Positions 22,516 through 31,667 are shown, counted from the first letter of the stretch. The stretch is DNA of 37,259 nucleotides from JAUWZS01 sp964423085 (GCA_964423085.1 CAYRDB010000003.1:1-37259), one strand, 5' to 3'. The notes: a model not told the origin generated them from the sequence alone. Program-made: numbers and translations.

Positions 22516-23109
22516 CTATCTAGCGCCCTCTGCCTCTCTTTCAACGCGCTCCTTTTCCTTCACAGCTTCGGAGTTGCTTGCGTCATTCTCGCTGGCTGCG
22601 AGTATCTCCTTTGCCAGAGCTGCGGCCATGCCTTCCTTTTTACCGAAGCTCTTCCTGTAAGCAGACTGTGTTATGCTTCTCAGCGCGATGTCAACCCTTC
22701 TCTGCGGACTTGTAACAACAGCCCTTCTGACTATTATTCCACCCATCTGGTAGCCCGCAATCTCTTCCCTGAATGCAGAATTTTCTATAGCTTTTACAAG
22801 AACTTCTATTGGATTCTTTTTAGTCTTGCTCTCTATAATCTCCATCGCTTCCTTTACTGTATAAAAATGCTTTTCGAACTTTCCTGTCGCGCGCCCGGAT
22901 GATATTACATGCTTCTTGCTCCTGTGTCCAGGAACCATCAGCTTCGTAATCAGCCTTTCGACTATGTTAATCTTCCATTTGGACGCTCTCTTCGTCGAGT
23001 TCCTTCCGCCCGTCTTCGGGACTATGACAGGCTGCAGGCATATGTACCTTTCCAGACCTGCGTCTGCGACCTTCACTTCTCCCATGTCCCATTTGTCAAA
23101 GACTTTCAT
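22516..23109 (-). CDS. rps7: Small-subunit ribosomal protein uS7
   Basis: Head protein of the 30S subunit, 197 aa. Recognisable blocks are GGRNSTKRASKWKINIVERLITKLM, PIEVLVKAIENSAFREEI and GIIVRRAVVTSPQRRVDIALR. The C-terminus ends in an acidic/basic tail (SNSEAVKEKERVEREAEGAR). An AGTGAT ribosome binding site lies three bases before the ATG. It is placed between uS12 and EF-2 with spacers under 12 nt. Confidence 0.97.
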   Translation of the reverse strand: MKVFDKWDMGEVKVADAGLERYICLQPVIVPKTGGRNSTKRASKWKINIVERLITKLMVPGHRSKKHVISSGRATGKFEKHFYTVKEAMEIIESKTKKNPIEVLVKAIENSAFREEIAGYQMGGIIVRRAVVTSPQRRVDIALRSITQSAYRKSFGKKEGMAAALAKEILAASENDASNSEAVKEKERVEREAEGAR

Positions 23110-23116
23110 AAAATCA

Positions 23117-23542
23117 CTATCTTGCCGGTTTCTGCTTCTTTCCAGCGACTATTTCTGGAAGGGAGATTCCATTTACTTTTGAAACTTTAAACTTTATACC
23201 AACCATGGTTCCTTTTGGGCCTCCCTGAGCTCCTCCTATCTTCTCGATTGTGACCTCATCATGCTCGTTCACATGATCAATGGAGTGGTTTCCTGGAACG
23301 TGCGCGGTTACCTGTATGTTGTTCTTTACCAATTGCACTCTAACACATTTCAGCAAACCAGAAGTAGGCTTTCTCTGGTCCACCACCCTCTTGTCAAGAA
23401 CTATTCCCTTGGCCTGAGGAGATCCCTCGAGTGGGTCCTGTTTCCAAAGCTCAAGCTGACGCCTCTTGTACCTTATGTCCTTCCACCTGAGCTTTTTGTG
23501 GCTCTTGCTAAGCTTCCTTGCTGCAAATTCTCCTCTTGCCAT
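23117..23542 (-). CDS. rps12: Small-subunit ribosomal protein uS12
   Basis: Decoding-centre ribosomal protein, 141 aa. KGIVLDKRVVDQRKPTSGLLKCVRVQLVKN contains the conserved loop near the decoding site, followed by GNHSIDHVNEHDEVTIEKIGG. Length is typical of archaeal/eukaryotic S12. It has a GGCGAT-type ribosome binding site, nine bases after the nusA-like gene, within the polymerase/ribosomal operon. Confidence 0.97.
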   Translation of the reverse strand: MARGEFAARKLSKSHKKLRWKDIRYKRRQLELWKQDPLEGSPQAKGIVLDKRVVDQRKPTSGLLKCVRVQLVKNNIQVTAHVPGNHSIDHVNEHDEVTIEKIGGAQGGPKGTMVGIKFKVSKVNGISLPEIVAGKKQKPAR

Positions 23543-23551
23543 TACAATCGC

Positions 23552-23974
23552 CTAATGCACCAACAAATCATCTACGCTGTGGTTTCTCTTAAACAATTCT
23601 TTATAAATCTTTATATTTCTTCCCCCTCTCCCTATAACAATAGGGCGGTTCTTCTTTTCTATGCCAACTTCGATTGTCACCTTGCTGTCCTCGTTTCTAA
23701 CCTTTATCGCATTCGCCTGCGGTATCATGTTCTTCACGAACACCACAAGGTCGTTCGAGAACTCGAAGAGCTTTATGGTCTTCCCTATCACATTCTCCGC
23801 GTGCTTGACGCTGCTGCCGTTCTTTCCTATGGCAACGCCTATCTTTCCCTCTTCGACTATAAAGTACACAGTGCTTGTCTCGTCGTCCACAAGGCAGTCC
23901 TTCACAGGAGCGTGCGTTATGTTCTCAAAAAGGGTTATCAACCTTATAGTGTCGGTATCCAAAGTTAGCTTCAT
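23552..23974 (-). CDS. nusA: NusA-like KH-domain transcription factor
   Basis: Archaeal NusA, 140 aa from ATG at 23974 (MKLTLDTDTIRLITLFENIT), which has a GGGGGA purine run five bases upstream; a GTG at 24004 would add ten residues that look less conserved. It consists of two KH domains only: GVAIGKNGSSVKHAENVIGK and IVIGRGGRNIKIYKELFKRN hold the two GxxG loops. It lacks the RNAP-binding N-terminal and S1 domains of bacterial NusA, as usual in archaea. Its position between eL30 and uS12 is the standard archaeal order. Role: RNA binding linked to transcription elongation or termination. Confidence 0.94.
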   Translation of the reverse strand: MKLTLDTDTIRLITLFENITHAPVKDCLVDDETSTVYFIVEEGKIGVAIGKNGSSVKHAENVIGKTIKLFEFSNDLVVFVKNMIPQANAIKVRNEDSKVTIEVGIEKKNRPIVIGRGGRNIKIYKELFKRNHSVDDLLVH

Positions 23975-24005
23975 TTTATCCCCCAGATTTGTTACCTCTA
24001 GCACA

Positions 24006-24269
24006 TCATTTCGTTATCACTAGCAGCGAGATAGGGAACGGTTTTCCGCATATGACACCCAAGTCCTTGCTGCTGCCGTCGAACACTTCCACCTTCGTTC
24101 CAGACAGTTTGGCATCGTGTTCGACTTCGTCTCTCTTGGTTTCTGGGATGTTGTTCGCCATCACTATCAGCCTAGGAGAATTGTTTTTTATAAATTCCAA
24201 CGACTTGTTGTATCCAATTACAACGTTTCCCGCTTTCACCGCAGATTGTATTTCATTCGCAACGCTCAT
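24006..24269 (-). CDS. rpl30e: Large-subunit ribosomal protein eL30
   Basis: An 87-aa member of the L7Ae/L30e fold family. The start ANEIQSAVKAGNVVIGYNKSLEFIKNNSPRLIVMANNIP and the C-terminal GSSKDLGVICGKPFPISLLVI are typical; the RNA-binding loop LGVICGKPF is clear. It lies five bases after rpoA'' in the usual archaeal position and is slightly short (family about 95-100 aa). It binds 23S rRNA kink-turns. Confidence 0.95.
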   Translation of the reverse strand: MSVANEIQSAVKAGNVVIGYNKSLEFIKNNSPRLIVMANNIPETKRDEVEHDAKLSGTKVEVFDGSSKDLGVICGKPFPISLLVITK

Positions 24270-24274
24270 TCAAA

Positions 24275-25393
24275 TCAATCCTCGAATTTCGCGACAAGGT
24301 CAAACATTCCTGTACCCGAAGGTATTACTTGTCCTATCATTACATTCTCAAATATACCTTTAAAGTCATCTTTCTCTCCCTTTATGGTCGCTTTTACAAG
24401 ATGCTTTATCGTCTCCTCGAAAGCCGCCCTTGCGAGTATAGAGCTCTTCGATCCAGCGACACCGTATCTTCCAATAGACTTTACATCCCCAGACAGTGTC
24501 ATGATGTCGCTTACGAGCATCACGTGCCTTATGTCAACGTTCAGACCCTGGCCTTGCATTGTCTTGAGCGACTCGTCTATAATCACACTTCTTACAGCTT
24601 CGACGCCGAGTATCTTCTTTATTTCGTGTATGTCGTTCGATATTGTCCTGGTTTCGTCCACTTCTTTGATTTTGAGAACTTCCTCAAGGTTCGTCCCTAT
24701 GGTGTTTATCAGCCAGTTGTCGCCTTCCCTCCTGACTACGGCATTGCTTACCCCTTCCATTCCGCTGACATGCACTACCATTATCTTGTCCTTGAGCTTC
24801 TGCAATTCCTTTATGTCAACCTCTTCCTTGAACGAGACTGAAACCACATGAGTCGTGCTTGTGATTTTCTTCTTCTTGTCGTCCGCCATCTTAGACTCTA
24901 TGGCGCTCTTTATCGAGCCAAGCTTCCTCAAATCCTCGGGTTCTATGTCAATCGAATTGTTGTTGAGGTTTATTGATATGCTCTTAGAAAGGTCTGCTAC
25001 GTTCTTCTCTATTATGTCCTCTGCGACCTTTTTCGCGCTCTCCATATTGTCAAACTTTGAATCCAGATATATTGTCATGACCGGAGTCTCCGGCTTCCTT
25101 TTAGCGTCGAAAATTTCTATAAGCCTGGGGAGTCCATAAGTGACTTTCAAACCCGCAGAAGCTGCTACGTGATAAGTTCTCATTGTCATTTGCGTGGCAG
25201 GCTCTGATATGCTCTGAGCGGCTATTACGCCTATTGCTTCCCCTGGCTCGAAGCTGCTCTTTATGAACTCTTTCCTTACTTCCGATATCAGCTTCTCCCT
25301 CTGCGCGGCTGTCATCTTCTTTTCCCTCGCAGCTTTCTCCACGCGCTCCATCAGCGATGCTGGCAAGTCGTTTGCGTTTTCTGCTCCTTCCAT
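24275..25393 (-). CDS. rpoA2: RNA polymerase subunit A''
   Basis: C-terminal part of the largest RNA polymerase subunit, 372 aa. GEAIGVIAAQSISEPATQMTMRTYHVA is the trigger-loop region, followed by GLPRLIEIFDAKRKPETP and the jaw domain; SIGRYGVAGSKSSILARAAFEETIKHL closes it. A GTGAT site precedes the ATG, four bases after the end of the fused B'-A' gene. Splitting of subunit A into A' and A'' is standard in archaea, so the catalytic centre is still assembled from two polypeptides here. Confidence 0.98.
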   Translation of the reverse strand: MEGAENANDLPASLMERVEKAAREKKMTAAQREKLISEVRKEFIKSSFEPGEAIGVIAAQSISEPATQMTMRTYHVAASAGLKVTYGLPRLIEIFDAKRKPETPVMTIYLDSKFDNMESAKKVAEDIIEKNVADLSKSISINLNNNSIDIEPEDLRKLGSIKSAIESKMADDKKKKITSTTHVVSVSFKEEVDIKELQKLKDKIMVVHVSGMEGVSNAVVRREGDNWLINTIGTNLEEVLKIKEVDETRTISNDIHEIKKILGVEAVRSVIIDESLKTMQGQGLNVDIRHVMLVSDIMTLSGDVKSIGRYGVAGSKSSILARAAFEETIKHLVKATIKGEKDDFKGIFENVMIGQVIPSGTGMFDLVAKFED

Positions 25394-25397
25394 ATAA

Positions 25398-28300
25398 TCA
25401 CTTTATCTTGTTCGCGATGTCCTCGACATCTATCTCTGCCTTTGTTATTTTCGACGGGTCTAGTCCATCCTCTCCCGCTATGAACTGTACTATGTGGTTT
25501 GCGCTGTCCCTTACAGTTCCGTCGTATTCGACTTTCAAGTCCTGCAGCGCTCCCACTAGCCTGCGCTCCATGTACCCGGAGTGCCTCGTCTTCAATGACT
25601 TATCCATCAGCGACTCTCTGCTGTTGATTGCGTCGAAGAAGAACTCGAAAGGAGTTAGGCCATCCTTGAAGCCTCTGCTTACGAATCCCCTCGCCTCTAA
25701 GCTTATGTCGCCGCGCTTGAAGTGCGGGAACGTCCTCTCGTAGTAGCCCCTTTCCATTCTTTCACCCATTATCATCTCTTGTCCTACGAGCGCGGATGTT
25801 TGTACCAGGTTTACAAAGCTTCCCCTGGATCCGCTCTTCGCCATTATAACCGTGAAATTGTCGCCTATATGGTTCACCAGAACTCCTTCCACTTCATCAA
25901 TAGCTTTGTTCAGCCTTCTCTTTATGTGGCTCTCCAGGCTCTCGCTGGCGCTCCTTCCCGGAAGCAGTTTTATTGTACCTTTGTCACACTCGTCTATCAA
26001 CAAATCCACATCCTTCCTAACATTGGATATTATATTTTCTATTTCCTTCTTCGCGTCCTTTGGTATGTCCTGATCGGATATGCTTATTGAGAACGCCGAA
26101 AGCATCAGCACATTTATCGAAAGCCTCGTTATATTGTACAGGAACCTTTTCGTTTCGTACGGGCCGCACTCGTGTTCTATCTTGTCTATAAGCTTGCCTG
26201 AGAACGCGCCCATCGAAGATGTGTCTATGCTTCCCTTGACTAGCTTGCCGTTTTCTATAACAACATATGCTTCGTGCTCGCACCCGGCTTTCTTGCACTT
26301 TTCGCACCCCATGCACGACTTTGTCTTGTGCTCTATGTTCAATCCTTTAGGCAGGAACACGCTGAATATCTCCTTTCCTGTCATTGTCTTCTTGTTCGGT
26401 ATTTCAATATCCTTGTCCACCGACCTTATGAGTTGCACGAATTGGTCTCTGGTGAATGTCTTTTCACCAGAAGTGAGATAGTATAGACCTGATATGTGGT
26501 CCCTGTGCGCTCCTATTATCGGCCCTGAGAACCTCGGGCTCCTTATGTTCTTAGGAACAATCATGAGTGTGTTCGCCTCTACCTGAGCTTCCTCTGTCTG
26601 GAGTACGTGCAGGTTCATTTCATCTCCGTCAAAGTCCGCGTTGTAAGGCGGGCATACCGACACGTTGAGCCTGAATGTCTTGTAAGGCATTACGCGAACC
26701 TTGTGAGCCATAAGGCTCATCCTGTGCAGACTCGGCTGCCTGTTGAAAAGAACAATGTCCCCGTCCCTTATGTGCCTCTCTACAACTGCACCGTTTTCGA
26801 CCTCCTTCACAATTTCTTCTTTGTTCAATTCGGTTATTTTCTTCCTTCTACCGTCAGCCCTTATAAGATAGTTTGCGCCAGGATACTTTGAACCGTTCAT
26901 AACTATCTTCTTTAATTCTTCGACATTGCCTTTGTGTACACGCACGGGTATTGTCAGTTCCTCTGCGACAATCTGCGGAACGCCTACTTCGTCTATGTCT
27001 ATCATCGGATCCGGGCTAACAACTGTTCTGGACGAGAAGTTGACCCTCTTTCCAGCAAGGTTTCCCCTGAACCTTCCTTCCTTTGTCTTAAGCCTCTGCG
27101 ACAGCGTCTTTAGCACTCTGCCCGACCTGTGCCTTGCTGGCGGCACGCCTGATATTTCGTTGTCGAAATACGTAGAAACATGATACTGCAAAAGCTCCCA
27201 GAGGTCCTCTATGATAAAGTCCGGAGCGCCAAGGTCTATGTTCTCCCTAAGCCTCTCGTTTATCCTAACTATGTCGACAAGCTTATGTGTCAAATCATCC
27301 TCAGACCTTTCTCCTGTTTCCAGCGTTATTGACGGCCTGACTGTGACCGGCGATATCGGCAGTATTGTCATGACCAGCCACTCCGGCCTCATGTTCAGAC
27401 CAATCAGCTTGAGGTCCTGAGTCTGCATCTTTTCAAGCCTCTCCCTGAGCATGTCTCCGCTTAGCGTCTTTTTCTCTTCGACAAAAGTGTAAGGCTTTAT
27501 GAACTTGTATTTTTTCTGCTGCTCTCCGCAGTGGGGGCATTTTTTCTTAGCTTCCTTGGCTATGTCTTTTAGCTTTATTTTCTTGCTCTTCGCCTGGTCT
27601 ATACCTGAGTCGTCCATGAGCAGCCTGCCACACTTTGAGCAGAACAACTTTAGCAAGCTGAATATGAATTTTGCATAATGGACATGCACAATTGGCTTCG
27701 TAAGCTCCAAATGTCCAAAGTGACCGTAGCACTCGCCGACACTGCCTCCGCACACCCTGCACCTTATTCCCGGATCAACCACTCCTAGCCTCGGATCCAT
27801 CAGGCCACCCTCTATAGGATAGCCTTCCTGGTCATAGAGCTCTGTTTTTGTGATTTTGGCCACGCTCATTTTGTTTATCATTTCTGGTGTGACCACTCCA
27901 AAAATTATGCTGTTCACCATGTTGTCTTCCCTGTTCACAACAAGCTTCGGATAAATCAGCATGCTCTTGAGCTCGTCAAGCATGAGCTTGAACGCATAGC
28001 TCATCTCCACGTTCATAATTTTCGAATTCCCGCAGACAGTGCAGTACTTTCTGTTCTTTATGCGGTCGTGTATGGCAAGCATGCCGCACTCTGCGCATAT
28101 CGGTATGATGGACTTGTCCGAGTCAAACCTTTCTTTGAGCGTGAGCGCAGCCCCGTGAGCAACCAGACAGTCCTTCTCCATCTCTCCCAACCTCAAGCCT
28201 CCCTCCTTGCTCCTTCCTTCGGTTGGTTGTTTTGTCAGAAGAGCCACAGGACCTCTGGACCTAGCATGTATTTTGTTCGAAACCAGATGATCTAGCTTTT

Positions 28301-29732
28301 GATAAAAGCAGCTTCCTATGAACACCTGCGCATCGAACCTTGAACCTGTCCTTCCGTCGTACATTGTTTCCTTTCCGTCGTTCCTGAATCCGTTGCTGTG
28401 TAACATGTCCCTTATTTCTGTTTCTTTAAGCGAATTGAATGCCGGAGCGTCGATGTATTTTCCAGACAGCGCAGCCACCTTTGCCCCCACGAACTCCAGG
28501 AGCTGACCCATAGTCATTCTCGACGGAATGCTATGAGGATTGAATATGATATCGGGCACGACACCATCCTCTGTGAAAGGCATGTCCTCCTCAGGAACTA
28601 TAAGTCCTATTACTCCTTTTTGCCCGTGCCTGCTTGCGAACTTGTCGCCTATCTCCGGAATCTTTGTGTCCCTTATAACTACCTTTATGAGCTTAGTTCC
28701 GTCAGTGGTTTCGGTTAGGAAAACCCTGTCAACTATTCCTTCATCACCATGCCTCAGCTTGACCGAAGTCTCCCTTATGTTCTCTATTCCTGTGATGAAC
28801 TGGTCCATAGTTCCCAAGAACCTCAGAGGGGACACCCTGCCCACTATAACATCATCCGACTTTACAATTGTCTCAGGGTCTATTATCCCGTCTTCTGGGA
28901 GGTGTTTGTAGACGTCCTCGCCTGCATAACCCCTGACACCGGCTTCGGGTATTCCTATTATGTCCTCTTGGCCACCCATGTACCTTTTCTGAACAGCTTC
29001 GTAGCTCCTCATCATCATGGACCAGAACAGGCCGCGCTGTATTGAGCTGGCGTTTACAATTATAGCATCCTCCATGTTGTAGCCGTCGAAGCACGCAACC
29101 GCTATTACGATGTTGGATCCGTTAGGATGGCTCGCATAGTTTATTATCTGGTGGCCTTGCGACTGGACCAACGGTCTATGAGCATAGACCATTACATTGG
29201 ATTTTGTGTCAACCCTGTTAAAATAATTAGTAGAGAATATTCCTATGCTCTGGCCTATCATCTTCGCTCCGTAGTTTACTCTGTCACCCCTGTCGAACTC
29301 TGGGAAAGGTATGAAAGACGCGGAGAGTCCGAGTATTATTGACGGATCTAGCTCAACGTGCGTGTGCTCAGGAGTTATGTCCTCAGGCTTTATTGCGATA
29401 TACGCGCTCTCCTCCTCTTCGGAATCGAGATACTCTATGATTCCGTTCTTGAACAAGTCGCTCCAAGAAAGTTCGCCGGATCTGACTTTGACCATTATCT
29501 CAGGAGTGAGCATTGACTTGCCGTCATTTACAATAATCGCGGGCCTCCTGACCCTTCCAGAATCGGACAGTATTTTGATTTCGTTAAGATGAGGATAATA
29601 GCAAACGTTGATTTGTTCTGAAATCTGGCCAGACCTTCTTTTTTCCTTTATGTCACTGACAAGACCTTCGGGATCTTCGGACCTTCCTAGGTACCTTCCA
29701 TCAATGTACACATCAACTGAATTTTCTGGCAT
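25398..29732 (-). CDS. rpoB1-rpoA1: Fused RNA polymerase subunits B' and A'
   Basis: One 1444-aa frame with two complete subunits. Residues 1 to about 604 are B' (HRPLVQSQGHQIINYASHPNG, EIGDKFASRHGQKGVIGL, the C-terminal zinc ribbon CAEC...CTVCG and SYAFKLMLDELKSMLIYPKLV). Residues 605-1444 are A': the normal A' start MVNSIIFGVVTPEMINKMS, the clamp zinc site CRVCGGSVGECYGHFGH, the second zinc site CSKC...CPHCG, and the catalytic NADFDGDEMNLHVLQTEEA. Only about eight residues separate the end of B' homology from A'. The internal ATG (27918-27920) has a weak AGGGA upstream. In most archaea these are separate genes; the fusion resembles the bacterial rpoB-rpoC fusions of Helicobacter and Wolbachia. 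Confidence 0.95.
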   Translation of the reverse strand: MPENSVDVYIDGRYLGRSEDPEGLVSDIKEKRRSGQISEQINVCYYPHLNEIKILSDSGRVRRPAIIVNDGKSMLTPEIMVKVRSGELSWSDLFKNGIIEYLDSEEEESAYIAIKPEDITPEHTHVELDPSIILGLSASFIPFPEFDRGDRVNYGAKMIGQSIGIFSTNYFNRVDTKSNVMVYAHRPLVQSQGHQIINYASHPNGSNIVIAVACFDGYNMEDAIIVNASSIQRGLFWSMMMRSYEAVQKRYMGGQEDIIGIPEAGVRGYAGEDVYKHLPEDGIIDPETIVKSDDVIVGRVSPLRFLGTMDQFITGIENIRETSVKLRHGDEGIVDRVFLTETTDGTKLIKVVIRDTKIPEIGDKFASRHGQKGVIGLIVPEEDMPFTEDGVVPDIIFNPHSIPSRMTMGQLLEFVGAKVAALSGKYIDAPAFNSLKETEIRDMLHSNGFRNDGKETMYDGRTGSRFDAQVFIGSCFYQKLDHLVSNKIHARSRGPVALLTKQPTEGRSKEGGLRLGEMEKDCLVAHGAALTLKERFDSDKSIIPICAECGMLAIHDRIKNRKYCTVCGNSKIMNVEMSYAFKLMLDELKSMLIYPKLVVNREDNMVNSIIFGVVTPEMINKMSVAKITKTELYDQEGYPIEGGLMDPRLGVVDPGIRCRVCGGSVGECYGHFGHLELTKPIVHVHYAKFIFSLLKLFCSKCGRLLMDDSGIDQAKSKKIKLKDIAKEAKKKCPHCGEQQKKYKFIKPYTFVEEKKTLSGDMLRERLEKMQTQDLKLIGLNMRPEWLVMTILPISPVTVRPSITLETGERSEDDLTHKLVDIVRINERLRENIDLGAPDFIIEDLWELLQYHVSTYFDNEISGVPPARHRSGRVLKTLSQRLKTKEGRFRGNLAGKRVNFSSRTVVSPDPMIDIDEVGVPQIVAEELTIPVRVHKGNVEELKKIVMNGSKYPGANYLIRADGRRKKITELNKEEIVKEVENGAVVERHIRDGDIVLFNRQPSLHRMSLMAHKVRVMPYKTFRLNVSVCPPYNADFDGDEMNLHVLQTEEAQVEANTLMIVPKNIRSPRFSGPIIGAHRDHISGLYYLTSGEKTFTRDQFVQLIRSVDKDIEIPNKKTMTGKEIFSVFLPKGLNIEHKTKSCMGCEKCKKAGCEHEAYVVIENGKLVKGSIDTSSMGAFSGKLIDKIEHECGPYETKRFLYNITRLSINVLMLSAFSISISDQDIPKDAKKEIENIISNVRKDVDLLIDECDKGTIKLLPGRSASESLESHIKRRLNKAIDEVEGVLVNHIGDNFTVIMAKSGSRGSFVNLVQTSALVGQEMIMGERMERGYYERTFPHFKRGDISLEARGFVSRGFKDGLTPFEFFFDAINSRESLMDKSLKTRHSGYMERRLVGALQDLKVEYDGTVRDSANHIVQFIAGEDGLDPSKITKAEIDVEDIANKIK

Positions 29733-29734
29733 TT

Positions 29735-31243
29735 TTACACCTTGACCGGCTTTACATGCTTTGAAAGCGTCTTCTCAAAGCTTTTCGAATCTTTCTCCTC
29801 AACACCCTTGGTAACCTCTGCCATTATGGCAAGATACTTTCGTAGTCCTATTGTAGCTCCTTCTGGAGTTTCGCTGGTACACAACTTGCCCCAATGGGTA
29901 GGATGAAGCTCTCTGGCTTCAAAGTGCTCCTGAGTGGATGTCAGCGGGGATAGCACGTTCCTCATATGAGATACCGTCTTTATGTAGCTGCTCCTTTCCA
30001 GCCTTTGGCTCACACCAGTCCTTCCGCCCACCCAGCTGCCTATAGCAAGAGCGGAGTTCAGCTGGTTGGTCAGCACATTGGACTCTACTATTGCCTGCAA
30101 AGGCGGCATCCTGCCCCTCTTTGTAAGCTTTTGATAATTGTAAGTTATCCTTGTTATCAAGCCCCACTTTCCGAGTAGAATCGACCTCAAAAGTATCTCC
30201 AAAAGGTCGCCCGAAAGCTTCAGCCTCTTGTTGGAATAATGGTCCAAATCATCCTCATCTATCTTCTTTAGATGCAGCCTTATAACTTTTCCAATCGCCT
30301 TTGCCAAAAATATTGCCTTTTGCATCCTGTCTGTCGGTTCCTGCCCGAGGTGCGGCAGCAGATACCTGTCGACCAACCTAGTGGCGCGCTCCATCCTGTA
30401 CTGCTCCTGCGGTATTTTTATATGCTTGCCTATCGCATCAAGCCCTTCAGTCTTAGTGGACACGTCCACCTCGTATAGGTTGGAATAGAACTCCTCCTGA
30501 ACAGCAGGGTCGTCCGACATAACCGTTATGATATCCTTGTCGCTTTCCAGGCCTAGAGCCTTCAAAAGTATTGCAACAGGCAGCTTCTTTATGTTGGCGA
30601 AGCTTATGGTCATTATGCCATTGTTCTTCCTTTCAATAAGGTGCCTCTGGACATAGCCGTCCTTCTCGGAGTGTATCCTGGCTATCTCTCCTATGTTCCC
30701 AGACTCGACTTTGGCAACTATAACCCTGTTCTGAGCTATCTCCTCAACAAGAACCAATATCCTCTCGGTGCCGTTTATAACAAAGTATCCGCCGGTGTCA
30801 TCTGGGTCTTCACCAGCTTCCACAAGCTCGCTCCTGCTCATATTAGAAAGGGGGCATATCTTTGACTTTAGCATGACAGGAAGGTCGCCAAAATTGACCC
30901 ACATACCCTCGCTCTCTATGCCGTTCATCACTGTAGACATCTCGATGAACATTGGTGCGCAATATGTTAGGTCCCTTATCCTGGCTTCCATCGGAAGTAT
31001 TTTCCTTTCGGATCCGTCCGCCTCCTTGACCCAGGGACCCCAGTTTTCCTTTCCTATCTTAAAGTCACCAAGTTTTATCTTGAACTCCCCGAGCTCTGGG
31101 ACATCCGGCTTAATTTCCTTTATCTCGCGGATAATCTTTGGTATTCTGTTAGTCACAAAGTCGTTATAAGAATTTATGTGGAAATTCACCAAGCCGCGCT
31201 CCTTCTTGAAAGCCTGCATCATGTCTATGAAATTCTGGTTCAT
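29735..31243 (-). CDS. rpoB2: RNA polymerase subunit B''
   Basis: N-terminal part of the second-largest RNA polymerase subunit, 502 aa. Recognisable parts are HINSYNDFV, the CAPMFIEMSTVMNG region, PVMLKSKICPLSNMSRSELVEAGEDP, GGYFVINGTERILVLVEE and, near the C-terminus, REVHPTHWGKLC-like sequence (ARELHPTHWGKLCTSETPEG). A split B''/B' is the state seen in many euryarchaeal and some DPANN lineages. The start has a GGCGAT site. It lies two bases upstream of the B'-A' fusion and nine bases after rpoH. Confidence 0.97.
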   Translation of the reverse strand: MNQNFIDMMQAFKKERGLVNFHINSYNDFVTNRIPKIIREIKEIKPDVPELGEFKIKLGDFKIGKENWGPWVKEADGSERKILPMEARIRDLTYCAPMFIEMSTVMNGIESEGMWVNFGDLPVMLKSKICPLSNMSRSELVEAGEDPDDTGGYFVINGTERILVLVEEIAQNRVIVAKVESGNIGEIARIHSEKDGYVQRHLIERKNNGIMTISFANIKKLPVAILLKALGLESDKDIITVMSDDPAVQEEFYSNLYEVDVSTKTEGLDAIGKHIKIPQEQYRMERATRLVDRYLLPHLGQEPTDRMQKAIFLAKAIGKVIRLHLKKIDEDDLDHYSNKRLKLSGDLLEILLRSILLGKWGLITRITYNYQKLTKRGRMPPLQAIVESNVLTNQLNSALAIGSWVGGRTGVSQRLERSSYIKTVSHMRNVLSPLTSTQEHFEARELHPTHWGKLCTSETPEGATIGLRKYLAIMAEVTKGVEEKDSKSFEKTLSKHVKPVKV

Positions 31244-31252
31244 GCAATCGCC

Positions 31253-31504
31253 TTAAATAAACTCCCCTTTCACCACAACCCTATAGTAGGATATCGATCC
31301 TGCTATCGAGCTGTCCCTCGTTATCTTTATCACATCCCCTACCTTTGCGCCCAGTTTCTGAACCATCGGATCGGATGTCAGTATCCTTGGGAGCTGGTTG
31401 AGCGTTATGTTGTACTGCTGTAGCAGTTCGCCAGTCTCCTTATCGTTCAAAATTACATGTTTTGGCACAGCTTTGTGCTTTGAGATGTCAACTTCCTTCA
31501 ACAT
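31253..31504 (-). CDS. rpoH: RNA polymerase subunit H
   Basis: Small core subunit, homologue of the C-terminal domain of eukaryotic RPB5, 83 aa from ATG at 31504 (MLKEVDISKHKAVPKHVIL, where HxLVPKHxIL is the family signature). Further conserved parts are QLPRILTSDPMVQKLGAKVGDVIKITRDS and SISYYRVVV. The open frame continues upstream, but only through the tRNA-Asp gene. ATGs at 31513 and 31519 are alternatives, the latter only two bases after the tRNA 3' end. There is no room for a separate promoter between tRNA-Asp and this start. It is the first protein gene of the polymerase operon. Confidence 0.95.
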   Translation of the reverse strand: MLKEVDISKHKAVPKHVILNDKETGELLQQYNITLNQLPRILTSDPMVQKLGAKVGDVIKITRDSSIAGSISYYRVVVKGEFI

Positions 31505-31521
31505 TACCACCATTCCCATTG

Positions 31522-31619
31522 CGCCTCGGACGGGATTTGAACCCGTGTCACAAGCGATCTGCATAGCGCAGGTCGCGCCATTGACAGGCTTGTATGCTAG
31601 GCCCCTACACCACCGAGGC
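31522..31619 (-). tRNA. tRNA-Asp(GTC) with anticodon-loop intron
   Basis: Acceptor GCCTCGG/CCGAGGC with discriminator G, D-arm GTGT/GCAT, anticodon stem CAAGC/GCTTG, loop CTGTCA-C with anticodon GTC, and T-arm ACGGG-TTCAAAT-CCCGT. A 25-nt intron at 31557-31581 lies at the canonical 37/38 site. Its BHB has central helix CTGT/GCAG and bulges CAA and ATC. Spliced length is 73 nt; CCA is not encoded. It lies 2-17 bases ahead of rpoH on the same strand. Confidence 0.92.
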
Positions 31620-31659
31620 ATTTCGCCGATGGGTAGTCAACCATAATACAACACTAATG

Positions 31660-31667
31660 TTTATAAA
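31660..31667 (-). promoter_or_regulatory. TATA box for tRNA-Asp and the polymerase operon
   Basis: TTTATAAA is centred 44 bases upstream of the tRNA-Asp 5' end, giving a predicted 15-20 nt leader. It is the only clear TATA element before rpoH, so it may drive the whole operon. The element is palindromic and could also act on the plus strand. Confidence 0.5.

Noticed and set aside
25398..29732. Polymerase fusion as a sequencing error
   Set aside because: Both halves are intact and in frame with sensible linker residues; an error would need to remove a stop and keep frame exactly. It cannot be fully excluded without reads.
31505..31621. N-terminal extension of rpoH through the upstream region
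   Set aside because: That stretch is the tRNA-Asp gene; the RpoH family starts at about the ATG at 31504.
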